DNA of 32,109 nucleotides from Minisyncoccota bacterium (GCA_025449695.1 JANWIW010000023.1:1-32109); one strand, 5' to 3'. Counted from the first letter of the stretch, positions 1 to 7,105 are shown. A program made the numbers and translations. Notes: a model not told the origin generated them from the sequence alone.

Positions 1-68
1 ACAATCACATGAAGCTCCATAAGCGGACTTTAGCATGAGCGTCCAGGCGAAGCAACTTAAAAGATTGT

Positions 69-88
69 GGGCACCCGCGAGGGTGCCC
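69..88 (-). terminator. Possible intrinsic terminator of the small minus-strand transcript
   Basis: Perfect 8-bp inverted repeat GGGCACCC / GGGTGCCC around a 4-nt loop. On the minus strand it is followed after six bases by TTTT. It lies 8 nt beyond the stop of the 15-codon reading frame at 96-143. The U-run is short and offset, so termination is plausible but not certain. Confidence 0.4.
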
Positions 89-95
89 AATCCGG

Positions 96-143
96 CTAAA
101 ACCTGCCGGTACCGCCGAAACTGCGATTCCTAAACCGCGTCAT
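96..143 (-). CDS. Candidate 15-residue basic microprotein
   Basis: A very short reading frame encodes MTRFRNRSFGGTGRF, rich in Arg, Gly and Phe. What supports it is context, not length. AAGGAGG lies 6 nt before the ATG, one of the best ribosome binding sites in the window. A promoter lies upstream at 414-442 and a hairpin terminator follows at 69-88. The layout (promoter, hairpin-bearing leader, strong Shine-Dalgarno, frame, terminator) matches that of the orphan genes at 25579, 27064 and 28320. I recognise no family. The whole transcript could instead be a non-coding RNA in which the purine tract has another role. Confidence 0.35.
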   Translation of the reverse strand: MTRFRNRSFGGTGRF

Positions 144-413
144 GCGTTTCCTCCTTACCATTGGGATACCGGACCTGCGCGGGGTCCGTGCCGCAGAACT
201 GCCGTTGCTGCGCGGCGACGGACGCGTGACTGGTCGCGGGTACTACACCGCAAAAGAGCCCGGAACAAGTTTCTTCTAACCAAGAAACCTCTTCCGAGGA
301 AGAGGTTTCTTGGTTTGTTCGCTGGTCAGGGGTCAATCCGCAAGAAACACCTTCCTCGAGAGAGGTTCGTCGCTAAAGCTGAAAAAGAAGAAACGCGCGG
401 AATTCATGCCTTG
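144..413 (-). other. Long structured leader or non-coding RNA region
   Basis: About 260 nt between the promoter at 414-442 and the small frame at 96-143. It contains the 18-bp palindrome at 278-315, a degenerate echo of it near 341-366, and a second stem around 187-229 (GTCCGT pairing with ACGGAC). A TTG-started frame of 68 codons runs through 130-336, but its first codons lie in the palindrome and it has no clear ribosome binding site, so I do not call it. From here to the peptidase stop at 489 I see no other gene. Confidence 0.35.
278..315. repeat. Perfect 18-bp inverted repeat (hairpin)
   Basis: AACCAAGAAACCTCTTCC is followed by two bases and then its exact reverse complement. No T-run follows on either strand, so it is more likely a leader structure or an operator than a simple terminator. 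A related imperfect copy (CAAGAAACACCTTCC...) lies about 60 bp to the right. Confidence 0.7.
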
Positions 414-442
414 ATCCTATACTTTGTCAGATGATTTGTCAA
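414..442 (-). promoter_or_regulatory. Sigma-70-type promoter reading leftwards
   Basis: On the minus strand TTGACA (437-442), a 17-nt spacer and TAGGAT (414-419). It would start a transcript near 407 running through the 278-315 hairpin to the small frame at 96-143. The -35 is a perfect match; the -10 matches four of six consensus positions. Confidence 0.45.
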
Positions 443-488
443 TGAAGTTCCGCTGGGTGAGCCCTTTTAAGCCATATTTCACAGGCAC

Positions 489-1568
489 TTAGGACCGCGT
501 GACAACCCTTCGCCTCTTATGCACCAAGGCTTGGATAATGTCCACGAGCCCCCCGAGTTCATCGACGCGTATTTCCTCCTCGGTGGTATGTATTCTGCGG
601 GCTCCATATCCTAGATTCAGGACGTTCAACCCCTTTTCCCGGAAGATGCAATTATCGGCGCAGCCCCAAGTACGCTTCAAGAGCGGGGTGAAACCGGCGG
701 CACGGACAGTTTCTTCGGTGGAACGCAGCAGCGGATCATCCGCAGAGAGGACATATCCTTCATTCTCGCGCTCCCGGGTCATTTTACATGAATCACCGGG
801 GACATGCCGAACAATATCTTCCACTGCAGCGAGGTAGTCGTTGATTCCCTGTCCTGAAAAACTGCGCACTTCACCGGCCAAATGCGCCTCTCCGGGAACC
901 ACATTGCGGGCGACTCCGGCCGTCACCATGCCAATATTGGCCACAGTATCCTTATCGATTGCTCCAAGGGACAGCTTACCCAGAAGTTCCCCCACGAGGG
1001 GCAGGAGGTTCAGAGCCTCCTCCGGCCGGGAGGAATGGGCGGCTCTTCCCATGATGGCTATGTCGAAACGCTCATAGAATGGAGCCCCGGTAATGATGGT
1101 TCCCAAAGGATTCGATGAATCGAAACAAAAACCCTCTCTGGAACGGAGCAGCGAATAATCGAGGTTGCGTGCGCCCAGATTGCCCGCCTCTTCGCCGAGG
1201 GTGAAGATCGCCTCCACCGCCACGCCGTCTGCTACGGGCATCTGCTCCATGACTTCCAGGATAGCGGCGATCGCCGCCTTGTTATCGGCCCCAAGCACCG
1301 TTTTGCCATCCGATCGTATCGTATTGTTTTGCATTATGGCCCGGACGCCGCGTCCCGGTTCTACGGTATCCAAATGGGCGCTCAGTACAAGAGAATCCCC
1401 CGCTCCCCGGCGAGCGATAATGTTTCCGAAATTATCCTTCTCGTAATCCACGCCGTGAGCCTTCAGCCGGCGGCACACATACTCCGCGATCGCCGCCTCA
1501 TCCCCTGAAGGACTATCAATGGCGACCAATTCCAAGAAGGTTTCTACCACGCCGTTTCGCGCAGACAT
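489..1568 (-). CDS. M20-family metallopeptidase (PepT/ArgE-like)
   Basis: Predicted 359-residue cytosolic zinc exopeptidase. Visible family motifs are SAHLDTVEPG (His65, Asp67), LGADNKAA (bridging Asp95), TLGEEAGNLGAR (Glu126/Glu127), FDSS (Asp150), the AAHSSRPEEA dimerisation/active-site segment near residue 177, and a C-terminal HTTEEE with the last zinc-ligand His. I chose the ATG at 1568. An upstream GTG at 1640 would put the neighbour's terminator hairpin (1593-1616) inside the coding region, while MSARNGVVETFLEL fits the usual family N-terminus. A GGAG lies only 2 nt upstream, unusually close. The gene follows the ATP-grasp gene at 1641-2891 on the same strand, which suggests linked peptide making and cutting. 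Substrate cannot be read from the sequence. Confidence 0.88.
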   Translation of the reverse strand: MSARNGVVETFLELVAIDSPSGDEAAIAEYVCRRLKAHGVDYEKDNFGNIIARRGAGDSLVLSAHLDTVEPGRGVRAIMQNNTIRSDGKTVLGADNKAAIAAILEVMEQMPVADGVAVEAIFTLGEEAGNLGARNLDYSLLRSREGFCFDSSNPLGTIITGAPFYERFDIAIMGRAAHSSRPEEALNLLPLVGELLGKLSLGAIDKDTVANIGMVTAGVARNVVPGEAHLAGEVRSFSGQGINDYLAAVEDIVRHVPGDSCKMTRERENEGYVLSADDPLLRSTEETVRAAGFTPLLKRTWGCADNCIFREKGLNVLNLGYGARRIHTTEEEIRVDELGGLVDIIQALVHKRRRVVTRS

Positions 1569-1592
1569 TGCTCCATCATAATATAAAAGACA

Positions 1593-1616
1593 ATGGCGGA
1601 GTAGATACTCCGCCAT
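1593..1616 (-). terminator. Intrinsic terminator after the ATP-grasp gene
   Basis: ATGGCGGAGTA, two bases, then the exact reverse complement TACTCCGCCAT. On the minus strand TGTCTTTTATATT follows. It sits between the ATP-grasp stop and the preferred peptidase start, so the peptidase needs read-through or its own promoter. Confidence 0.7.
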
Positions 1617-1640
1617 GTCCTTTTCCCGTGGTAGCGGCAC

Positions 1641-2891
1641 TCAGGCGCCGAACACGGACTTCGTACGCTGCAGCATTTCGACGACCTCTTCGGGGCCTTC
1701 TCCGCAGGCGATGATCTGCGACCAGGCCGACGGGATCCAGGCCTGGACGAACACGCCGCGGGCATTGTCAGGATCGAAGGCCAGTCCTTCTTCGCGGAGC
1801 CTCTGCCAAGCTACCCGGAGGTCCAGGCAAGGCTTGCCCATCTTCCTGTTCAGAGTCGTCCTACCCGGACAGAACATCTCCCGGAAGATGAGTGAGGAGA
1901 AGACCCCGGTGATGCGCCCCGTGTTCACGTCGGTGACGTAAGGGCGGCCCTGCACGATGGGACCGTTGAATCCCCCCATGCCCTGCGGACGCATCACGTC
2001 GACGAACCTGCTGGTCATGACTTCGAGGCGGGCGGCTGTCTCCGCATCGAAGCCCGGCGTGACATTCCCTCCGCTCGTACGGTGATCGACGATTTGACGG
2101 GTAGGCGGACCGAAGAGCTGATTTGCCCAGTAATGGGTCGACCAACTCACTTCCCCCTGCGCGTCCGCGTCGATCGTTACCCACTGCTCGAGCGCGACAG
2201 GTCCTTGCGGAAAATCGTACGCACGGATGGCGGCGTGAACCTCCGACTCGGATTGCCCGGCAAGGCTCATGATGCCATCGCCGAAGACTCCTCTCAGAGG
2301 CTTGATGCCCACGTCGGAGACCCCCTTTTCCCGCAAGAGATCCCAGGCATGACAAAGGTCTGGGTAGTTACTCGCATTGTAGCCGGCGAGGACGGGAATG
2401 CCGTTCGCCTCTGCCAGGCTGGGGGTGTCGGGAGTGCTTGCCCACGGGTGCAGCACGGCTTTGGTGGCAAACCTTACGCACCACTCCGCCGTCTCTCCGA
2501 AAAAACGTGAGTCGCACGCGACATTCTGGAACCAAGAGGCTTGACGGGAATCTGCCGAGTACGTCACGAGCTTCGCTCCGTCCTCCAGGAAACTGCGGAT
2601 GCGCCTCTGAGCCGGAATGTCGTGGTCGAGAGCGTCATCAAGGAGGTAATGTCCCGCGCTGACCCATTGGACGCTGAGATGCTGCCCCGGCCAGAGTGTC
2701 TCTTCCAGGAAAGCGACGTATTCCCGGACGGGCCAGAGATCGGGGAGAACGACGAGATCGCAGGGCCGCACGATGGGCAACCACCTCATCGACAGGTACA
2801 GCCAGTCGAAGAAGTCGCCGTCGTACTTGAACTGCCGGAGTGCCCCGATGACGTAAACGATGGGACAGGAAAACAGATTACGGTCTGTCAA
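1641..2891 (-). CDS. PreATP-grasp/ATP-grasp protein, PGM1-like amide ligase candidate
   Basis: 416 residues. The C-terminal half has ATP-grasp hallmarks: GIKPLRGVFGDGI (Lys197 and the Gly-rich nucleotide loop, about 195-207), VALEQWV (Glu235 region), GGFNGPIV (307-313) and VTDVNTGRITG (Asp321, Asn323, the metal-binding strand). The N-terminal about 150 residues look like a preATP-grasp domain. The layout resembles the ligases that join amino acids to peptides or make dipeptides, such as PGM1 of pheganomycin biosynthesis. That assignment is from memory of motifs. Translation starts at TTG (2889-2891) with a good GAGGTG Shine-Dalgarno; the in-frame ATG further up is closed by TGA. It is followed by a terminator and then the M20 peptidase. 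No peptide precursor or other biosynthetic gene is nearby. Confidence 0.7.
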   Translation of the reverse strand: MTDRNLFSCPIVYVIGALRQFKYDGDFFDWLYLSMRWLPIVRPCDLVVLPDLWPVREYVAFLEETLWPGQHLSVQWVSAGHYLLDDALDHDIPAQRRIRSFLEDGAKLVTYSADSRQASWFQNVACDSRFFGETAEWCVRFATKAVLHPWASTPDTPSLAEANGIPVLAGYNASNYPDLCHAWDLLREKGVSDVGIKPLRGVFGDGIMSLAGQSESEVHAAIRAYDFPQGPVALEQWVTIDADAQGEVSWSTHYWANQLFGPPTRQIVDHRTSGGNVTPGFDAETAARLEVMTSRFVDVMRPQGMGGFNGPIVQGRPYVTDVNTGRITGVFSSLIFREMFCPGRTTLNRKMGKPCLDLRVAWQRLREEGLAFDPDNARGVFVQAWIPSAWSQIIACGEGPEEVVEMLQRTKSVFGA

Positions 2892-3043
2892 ATCACACCT
2901 CTTTCATAGTTTATTCCCTTGCGGGTAGTCGAAATGCTTCATGGATTTTCAATTTGCGCTTCCGTCTCGGAAGCTCTTGTCCGGGCATATACGGACAGCA
3001 ACCTCCAAACTTGTTCTGCGTTAGCCTTGTGCAGGAGAAAGGA

Positions 3044-3072
3044 AACCGCCCTCTCTTAGGGAGAAGGCGGTT
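3044..3072 (-). terminator. Intrinsic terminator after the alkyladenine glycosylase gene
   Basis: AACCGCCCTCTC and GAGAAGGCGGTT form a 12-bp stem with one mismatch and a 5-nt loop. On the minus strand TTTCCTTTCTCC follows. It lies 27 nt past the stop codon of the glycosylase gene. Confidence 0.65.
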
Positions 3073-3099
3073 CGGGTTTCAAGCGTACGAAACGTCGAA

Positions 3100-3729
3100 T
3101 CAGCCTTCTCCTGAGGGCTTCTTCGACTTCTTCTCGGTGTTCACGATGAGGTGCGAACCGGTCATTGAGGTTATCTTATCCTTCCAGGCGGCGGACGTCA
3201 AGTACCTTTTGTCTATATGAAAACGATATGGCTTTTTGGCCCAGACAGGGCCGGCGTAGTCTATGCCGATGCGCGGCGAGCGGCGCAGGACCCGGCGAGG
3301 CACCCGGATACCCCGGTCTTCGATCCAAAGGCCTGAAGCAGGGGCGATGGCTTTGCCGTAGAGAGTCTTGTCCACGCCGAACTTCCTAGTGAGGCGCCCC
3401 GGGCCGATGACTCCGTCCACGCCGCGCAGAAGAACTGCAGCCGCGTGGCCGCGCTCGCCGGTTACCGCATTCAGCATCCAGTGGACGCCGTAATTAAAGA
3501 AGACGTACCAGCGGCCGGGCTCGCCGAACATAACTTCAGTGCGGGCGGTGCGTCCTTTCGAGGAATGGCTCGCAAGGTCATGCGGGCCGGCGTACGCCTC
3601 CGTTTCTATAATCACGCCGCTCAGTTCCCTGCCCTGCACGCGCCGCACTAATACTTTACCAATAAGTTCCCCGGCCACCGTGGTGGCGGGACGGGCGTAG
3701 AAATTTCGGGGAAGGACCCTGCGAGGCAC
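3100..3729 (-). CDS. DNA-3-methyladenine glycosylase (AAG/MPG family)
   Basis: Base-excision repair glycosylase that removes alkylated purines. Family signatures are ARPATTVAGELIGKVLVRR, the catalytic segment IIETEAYAGPHDLASHSSKG (Glu as general base), GRWYVFFNYGVHWMLNAVT and VLLRGVDG. The end (MTGSHLIVNTEKKSKKPSGEG) is a Lys-rich tail. The preferred start is the GTG at 3727-3729, just beyond the neighbour's stop, giving 209 residues that begin where family members usually begin. A longer frame to 3807 would overlap the upstream gene by about 75 nt with an atypical N-terminus. No clear Shine-Dalgarno is visible, so translation may be coupled to the gene before it. Confidence 0.9.
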   Translation of the reverse strand: MPRRVLPRNFYARPATTVAGELIGKVLVRRVQGRELSGVIIETEAYAGPHDLASHSSKGRTARTEVMFGEPGRWYVFFNYGVHWMLNAVTGERGHAAAVLLRGVDGVIGPGRLTRKFGVDKTLYGKAIAPASGLWIEDRGIRVPRRVLRRSPRIGIDYAGPVWAKKPYRFHIDKRYLTSAAWKDKITSMTGSHLIVNTEKKSKKPSGEG

Positions 3730-3730
3730 T

Positions 3731-4180
3731 TTATAGGCTGCCGAGGAAATTGGCGGGCAAGTCGATCTTCGCGGCCGCATTGCCGGCCTTGTCGTAGCCG
3801 CGCGCATACACCTGGGTTGCGCCGCGCGTGCCGCCGGGAATAGCGAGGGTCCATGTATCGTTCATACCGCCCGCGCCGGAGGTCGTAAGGCGGGCCACGC
3901 CAAGGAGCTGGTCCTTGCCTCCGCTTACCGCCCACACTTCCACCCGGCTTAAATTATCGCCTTGCATGGTGAAGTTGCGGCCCTGGACCGTGAAGGTTTT
4001 AATGGACGCCGGCAGCGTGTTGCCCGGCGGAGGACTGCCGTTTTGCCCGGGGACGACGGGGCCGGGCCCCGGCCCGGAATGGGTGGTGAACGCGTAGATA
4101 CCGGCTGCGGCGATCAGCACGAAAAGGACTACGGCGCCGATCAGGACCGGCGTATTATTGCGGATCTTCATAGAGGGCAT
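3731..4180 (-). CDS. Membrane-anchored protein with an Ig-like extracellular domain
   Basis: 149 residues from the ATG at 4180 (an alternative ATG is at 4171). A short basic start (MKIRNN) precedes one hydrophobic helix (VLIGAVVLFVLIAAAGIYAF), then a Gly/Pro linker (GPGPGPVVPGQNGSPPPG). A beta-rich domain of about 90 residues follows, with TFTVQGRNFTMQGDNLSRVEVWAV and WTLAIPGGTRGATQVYARGYDKAG. This resembles bacterial Ig-like folds on surface proteins. It would sit outside the membrane. It directly precedes the glycosylase gene, whose start is 1 nt after its stop. No enzyme motif is visible and the function is unknown. Confidence 0.65.
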   Translation of the reverse strand: MPSMKIRNNTPVLIGAVVLFVLIAAAGIYAFTTHSGPGPGPVVPGQNGSPPPGNTLPASIKTFTVQGRNFTMQGDNLSRVEVWAVSGGKDQLLGVARLTTSGAGGMNDTWTLAIPGGTRGATQVYARGYDKAGNAAAKIDLPANFLGSL

Positions 4181-4335
4181 TTTACCATAACTAGAACTCA
4201 TTTCAAAGGTAGTTTTTATTCGCGCACCCCGAACGAAACTATCTTTGCAATGAGCTTCCGTTGCCATGGCAAATAACGCATCTATTGTGGCGGCAACGGA
4301 TAAAGGAAAGATTAAGCCCATCCAAGTTCCAATAC

Positions 4336-4349
4336 CTCACGATCGTGAG
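4336..4349. repeat. Perfect 14-bp palindrome
   Basis: CTCACGATCGTGAG, extended by imperfect flanks, lies 36 nt past the stop of the small membrane protein gene. No T-run follows on either strand. It could be a weak terminator or a protein-binding site. Confidence 0.35.
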
Positions 4350-4384
4350 ATACTGGATAAGAGGTTGGGCCATGGGGAGAAGGT

Positions 4385-4582
4385 CTACATGCCCAGGCCT
4401 GTGAATTGCAGGGTGCTGAGGAAGACCGGTATCGCGAATACGAGGCCGATAAGGGGCAGGACAATCATCGCGAACGTAATGATGAGAGTCCACATGAAAT
4501 ACTTGCGGGTCTTCTCGACCGATGCGTAGATGGCATCGAGCCTCTTCTCCTGGGCCTCAAGGTGCTTCAGTACTTCGTCCAT
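4385..4582 (-). CDS. Small one-helix membrane protein with N-terminal coiled coil
   Basis: 65 residues beginning MDEVLKHLEAQEKRLDAIYA. The first about 28 residues form a charged amphipathic helix with heptad character. A long hydrophobic stretch (FMWTLIITFAMIVLPLIGLVFAIPVFL) follows and could span the membrane once, or twice as a hairpin around LPLIG. I recall similar small proteins from Parcubacteria genomes, but no function is known to me. A longer upstream frame exists, but it overlaps plsY and lacks family-like sequence. The gene follows plsY by 22 nt and is probably co-transcribed with it. Confidence 0.65.
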   Translation of the reverse strand: MDEVLKHLEAQEKRLDAIYASVEKTRKYFMWTLIITFAMIVLPLIGLVFAIPVFLSTLQFTGLGM

Positions 4583-4604
4583 ATGCCCATGATAGCACGG
4601 CCGC

Positions 4605-5213
4605 TTATGAACGATCGGGGCGGGAGCGCGGCCGGTCCTCCCTGCCTTCCGCGAGGCGGCGCAGGTTGCTCCGGTGCAGGAAAGTGATGACGATCGCGAG
4701 AAGCAGAGTGAGAGGAGCATATGGCCTCGAGGCTGGCGCTGCGGCGGCCGTAATCGCGATCGTCCACGCGCCCCCGATAGCAGCGAGGGCCATGTAACGG
4801 GTCAGGATGAGCACCGCCGTCCAACCCAGAAATCCCGCCAGGGCCAGCGGCGGCGCTATGGCCAAGAGGACTCCCACGCTCGTGGCGACGGCCTTGCCGC
4901 CGCGGAACCGCAGCCAAAGAGGGAACACGTGCCCCAGGATCGCGGCGGCACCCGCCGCGATGGCAACCGGCAGGGAAAAATAGAGAAAGGCGCAGTACGC
5001 GGGCAGGTATCCTTTGAGAATGTCCGCCGCAAGCACGACGAAGGCAGGCTTCTTACCGAGGACCTGGTAGGCGTTCGCGAAGCCGATGTTCCCGCTGCCT
5101 TCTTTCTGGATATCCACGCCGCGGAGCCATCCGGCGATCTTGCCGGAAGGGATGGAACCCAGAAGATATCCCGCAAGCACTATCAAGGCTGGTTGGAGGA
5201 ATGAGTGGATCAT
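4605..5213 (-). CDS. plsY: Acyl-phosphate glycerol-3-phosphate acyltransferase PlsY
   Basis: 202-residue integral membrane enzyme that transfers an acyl group from acyl phosphate to glycerol 3-phosphate, the first step of phospholipid synthesis in the PlsX/Y route. Conserved segments are LLGSIPSGKIAGW (18-29), GSGNIGFANAYQVLG (39-53), AADILKG (62-68), GHVFPLWLRFRGGKAVATS (94-112) and HRSNLRRL near the end. About five hydrophobic helices are visible. The tail REDRPRSRPDRS is Arg-rich. Its ATG lies 1 nt past the stop of the RNase HI gene, which points to translational coupling. No plsX or plsC gene is in the window. Confidence 0.93.
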   Translation of the reverse strand: MIHSFLQPALIVLAGYLLGSIPSGKIAGWLRGVDIQKEGSGNIGFANAYQVLGKKPAFVVLAADILKGYLPAYCAFLYFSLPVAIAAGAAAILGHVFPLWLRFRGGKAVATSVGVLLAIAPPLALAGFLGWTAVLILTRYMALAAIGGAWTIAITAAAAPASRPYAPLTLLLAIVITFLHRSNLRRLAEGREDRPRSRPDRS

Positions 5214-5214
5214 G

Positions 5215-5790
5215 TCATGCGGCGCCTTGGCTGTACGTGCAGCGTGGATAGTTCTTGCAGCCGTAGAACTCCCCGAACTTGCCTTTGCGCCTCACGAGGA
5301 CGTTCCCGCAGACCGGACAGGGACGCACATCCGGCTCCACGGCGATGATCCCCGCCTGGATGAGCGGTACTTTGGAGAGCCGGTCCGCCTCGCCGTTCTT
5401 CTCCCGGGGTATCCACTCCAGGGTATGTTCCAGCCCCGCCAGAAGCTCAAGTGTCTCGTCGAGGAGCTTCTTCAGATGGGGCATGTCGTCGTGGGGCACC
5501 CACTTTGTCTTTTTGCGGTTCCAGCCCCAGCGCTTGGACGCCATGGAGACAACCAGGTTGCTGTCGCCTCTTATGACAAGAGGACCTTTGCGGCCGGAAG
5601 CGCGGAAAGCCTTTAATCCCTCAATAAGGCCGCGGTATTCGGCGATGTTGTTCGTCATGCCTGCGCCGACGCCCACGACTCCCGACCCTTCCTGGACGAT
5701 CTTCCCCCCTTCTTGAAGCACCCAGCCGTAAGCCGCGGTCCCGCCCGGGTTTACCGGCTCACAAGCGCCGTCGAAATAAAGCTCGATCAT
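5215..5790 (-). CDS. RNase HI-like nuclease fused to a topoisomerase-type zinc ribbon
   Basis: 191 residues. Residues 1 to about 145 are an RNase H fold: LYFDGAC (Asp7), NNIAEYRGL (Glu51), IRGDSNLV (Asp76) and GEADRLSKV (Asp136) give the four metal-binding acids. Residues about 155-188 are a C4 zinc ribbon (CPVCG, then GCKNYPRC; Cys158, 161, 178, 184) of the kind found in the C-terminal repeats of bacterial topoisomerase I. The expected activity is cleavage of RNA in RNA-DNA hybrids, with the ribbon as a nucleic-acid-binding module. The fusion is real on this strand, since both parts are in one frame without interruption. No Shine-Dalgarno is evident. A 9-nt repeat array lies just upstream (5798-5878). 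Confidence 0.85.
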   Translation of the reverse strand: MIELYFDGACEPVNPGGTAAYGWVLQEGGKIVQEGSGVVGVGAGMTNNIAEYRGLIEGLKAFRASGRKGPLVIRGDSNLVVSMASKRWGWNRKKTKWVPHDDMPHLKKLLDETLELLAGLEHTLEWIPREKNGEADRLSKVPLIQAGIIAVEPDVRPCPVCGNVLVRRKGKFGEFYGCKNYPRCTYSQGAA

Positions 5791-5797
5791 GGACAGT

Positions 5798-5878
5798 GTT
5801 CTAGACGTTCAATCCGTTCTAGTCGTTCTAATCGTCCTTTGTGATCGTTTAGAACGGTTAGAACGTCTACAACGTCTT
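5798..5878. repeat. Nine-nt-period inverted array (family GTTCTANNC)
   Basis: Nine consecutive 9-nt cells in one register. The first four are GTTCTAGAC, GTTCAATCC, GTTCTAGTC and GTTCTAATC; one spacer cell follows; the last cells are reverse-complement versions such as GAACGGTTA, GAACGTCTA and CAACGTCTT. The two arms could fold into a long imperfect hairpin. The array fills the gap between the HAD phosphatase stop (5880) and the RNase HI start. Confidence 0.85.
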
Positions 5879-5879
5879 A

Positions 5880-6638
5880 CTATAGCTCATATATCACGTC
5901 CTTGCGCTCCACGACCACCTTCCATCCGGCGCGCTTCGCGCGCTGGTAGAGCTGGCTATTGGGATTAAAGCAGATGGGATGGTCCACGAGCCTGAGGAAA
6001 GCGATGTCGCTCTCCGTGTCCCCCACCCCGACCGAGCCGTGCAGGGTAAGATGCTCCTTCTCTACCGCACGGAGAAGGATCTTGCCCTTGTCCCGCAGGA
6101 TATCCGGACTCTCATGGCCGCGGCCGTAGCGTCCTTTGAGGTCCAATTTATAGAGAAGCCCGTAGACCTTGTCGAAGCCAAGGCCCTTCGCGAAGGCGTC
6201 CACCGCGCTCTTTGGCGAAAGGGATATGGCGAGGAGGAAATATTTTTTGCGCTTCAGGTCTTTCAGGAGATCGCGGGTGTAGCGGTACACGCGATGCTGA
6301 TGCGCGCCTATCACTTTAGCGCTCACTCTGAGAAATTCCTTGTAGCCCACGCCGGGGATAGAACGCTCGAACGCCCGCACCACCGCCATAATGTAATCCT
6401 CGTACGAGCCGCGGCGATCGAGCCAGGCCGCGTGCGCACGGGCGTATCCGCGCCGGGCGGCCTCCGGGAAGAGCCCGGCTTCAATGAGCGCTTCGGTCAC
6501 CTCGATGAGCAGGCTGGAACGGAAGATCGTCCCGTCGATGTCGAAAATGGCGACTCGCCTACGGCGAAGCTCGCCAGAGGCGGCTCGCCTCAACGAAGCG
6601 CGCGGCAGGAGAGTCGCTTTGGTCTTCCCGGCCAACAC
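5880..6638 (-). CDS. HAD-family phosphatase (SerB-like, subfamily IB)
   Basis: 252 residues if translation begins at the GTG at 6638. Motif I is VAIFDIDGTIF (nucleophile Asp33, acid/base Asp35). Motif II is around LLAISLSPKSA (Ser139), motif III Lys is near 184-186 (RDKGK), and motif IV is VGVGDTESDIAFL (Asp207, Asp211). A helical cap follows motif I. It should remove phosphate from a small metabolite; the substrate is not evident. The N-terminal about 28 residues before motif I are Arg/Ala-rich and coded largely by a GC-rich repeat at 6551-6600, so the native start is uncertain and the repeat may have altered it. The frame overlaps the preceding gene by 49 nt. The TAG stop abuts a 9-nt array. 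Confidence 0.82.
   Translation of the reverse strand: MLAGKTKATLLPRASLRRAASGELRRRRVAIFDIDGTIFRSSLLIEVTEALIEAGLFPEAARRGYARAHAAWLDRRGSYEDYIMAVVRAFERSIPGVGYKEFLRVSAKVIGAHQHRVYRYTRDLLKDLKRKKYFLLAISLSPKSAVDAFAKGLGFDKVYGLLYKLDLKGRYGRGHESPDILRDKGKILLRAVEKEHLTLHGSVGVGDTESDIAFLRLVDHPICFNPNSQLYQRAKRAGWKVVVERKDVIYEL
6551..6600. repeat. GC-rich palindromic repeat at a gene junction
   Basis: Interleaved copies of GGCGAAGC, GCTCGCC and GGCTCGCC in both orientations. The same words appear in the intergenic block at 14497-14600. It codes for the Arg-rich start of the HAD phosphatase and the last codons of the gene at 6590-7105, which suggests insertion at a former junction. Confidence 0.5.
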
Positions 6639-7105
6639 GCCGAATCCAGCGGTTCCCGCGCGGAGTCGACGACCAAGCGGTCGGCGCCGTGCCGCCGGAA
6701 CTCATCCGTGTACTTCTTGTAGTAGATGTCGGGCGGATTCAACCCGGAATCCGCTACGGCCGGCCGGTTCTCCTTGGGCAGGGTGAGCAGGAAATCCCGC
6801 CAGGCCAGTTCGTCCTCCAGGCGCTCCCAAAACTCCGCGTCGTCGCGCGCATCGAGGAGCTCGTGACAGACGTCCTCCAGCTTCTTGCTCGGATAGAGGC
6901 TGTCCTCTGAGCGCTCTACGATGTCCTCCGCTTCGAAGCCCGCGGCAAAAGCGAGCAAGTGCCGCTCCAGGTTCTCCAGCTGAGGGTTCTCCTCGTTCTT
7001 TTGCACGGCGGCGCGGCGGCGCACGTGCATGCCGATGACGTAATTAAGGACAAGCTCGCGAAACTGTTCGCGGGTAAGGGCGAGGCTGCCGAACTCGTCT
7101 TCCAT
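6590..7105 (-). CDS. Conserved-looking hypothetical protein
   Basis: 171 residues beginning MEDEFGSLALTREQFREL. Mostly charged and helical: LTREQFRELVLNYVIGMHVRRR, then acidic helices around ERLEDELAWRDFLL. A segment NPPDIYYKKYTDEFRRHG follows. The last about 20 residues (ACWPGRPKRLSCRALR) are basic and overlap the repeat at the junction with the HAD gene, so the original C-terminus may have been altered. No signal peptide, membrane helix or catalytic motif is visible. I do not recognise the family. The start was chosen because sequence upstream of the Met is repeat-derived and unlike a protein. Confidence 0.6.
   Translation of the reverse strand: MEDEFGSLALTREQFRELVLNYVIGMHVRRRAAVQKNEENPQLENLERHLLAFAAGFEAEDIVERSEDSLYPSKKLEDVCHELLDARDDAEFWERLEDELAWRDFLLTLPKENRPAVADSGLNPPDIYYKKYTDEFRRHGADRLVVDSAREPLDSACWPGRPKRLSCRALR

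Noticed and set aside
144-330. Possible SRP (4.5S) RNA because of CAGGTCCGG in the minus-strand leader
   Set aside because: The GGAA tetraloop and GGAAGGAGCAG strand that must face this motif are absent.
130-336. 68-codon minus-strand frame starting with TTG
   Set aside because: Its first codons are read from the perfect 18-bp hairpin at 278-315, it has no ribosome binding site, and it competes with the better-placed 15-codon frame in another register.
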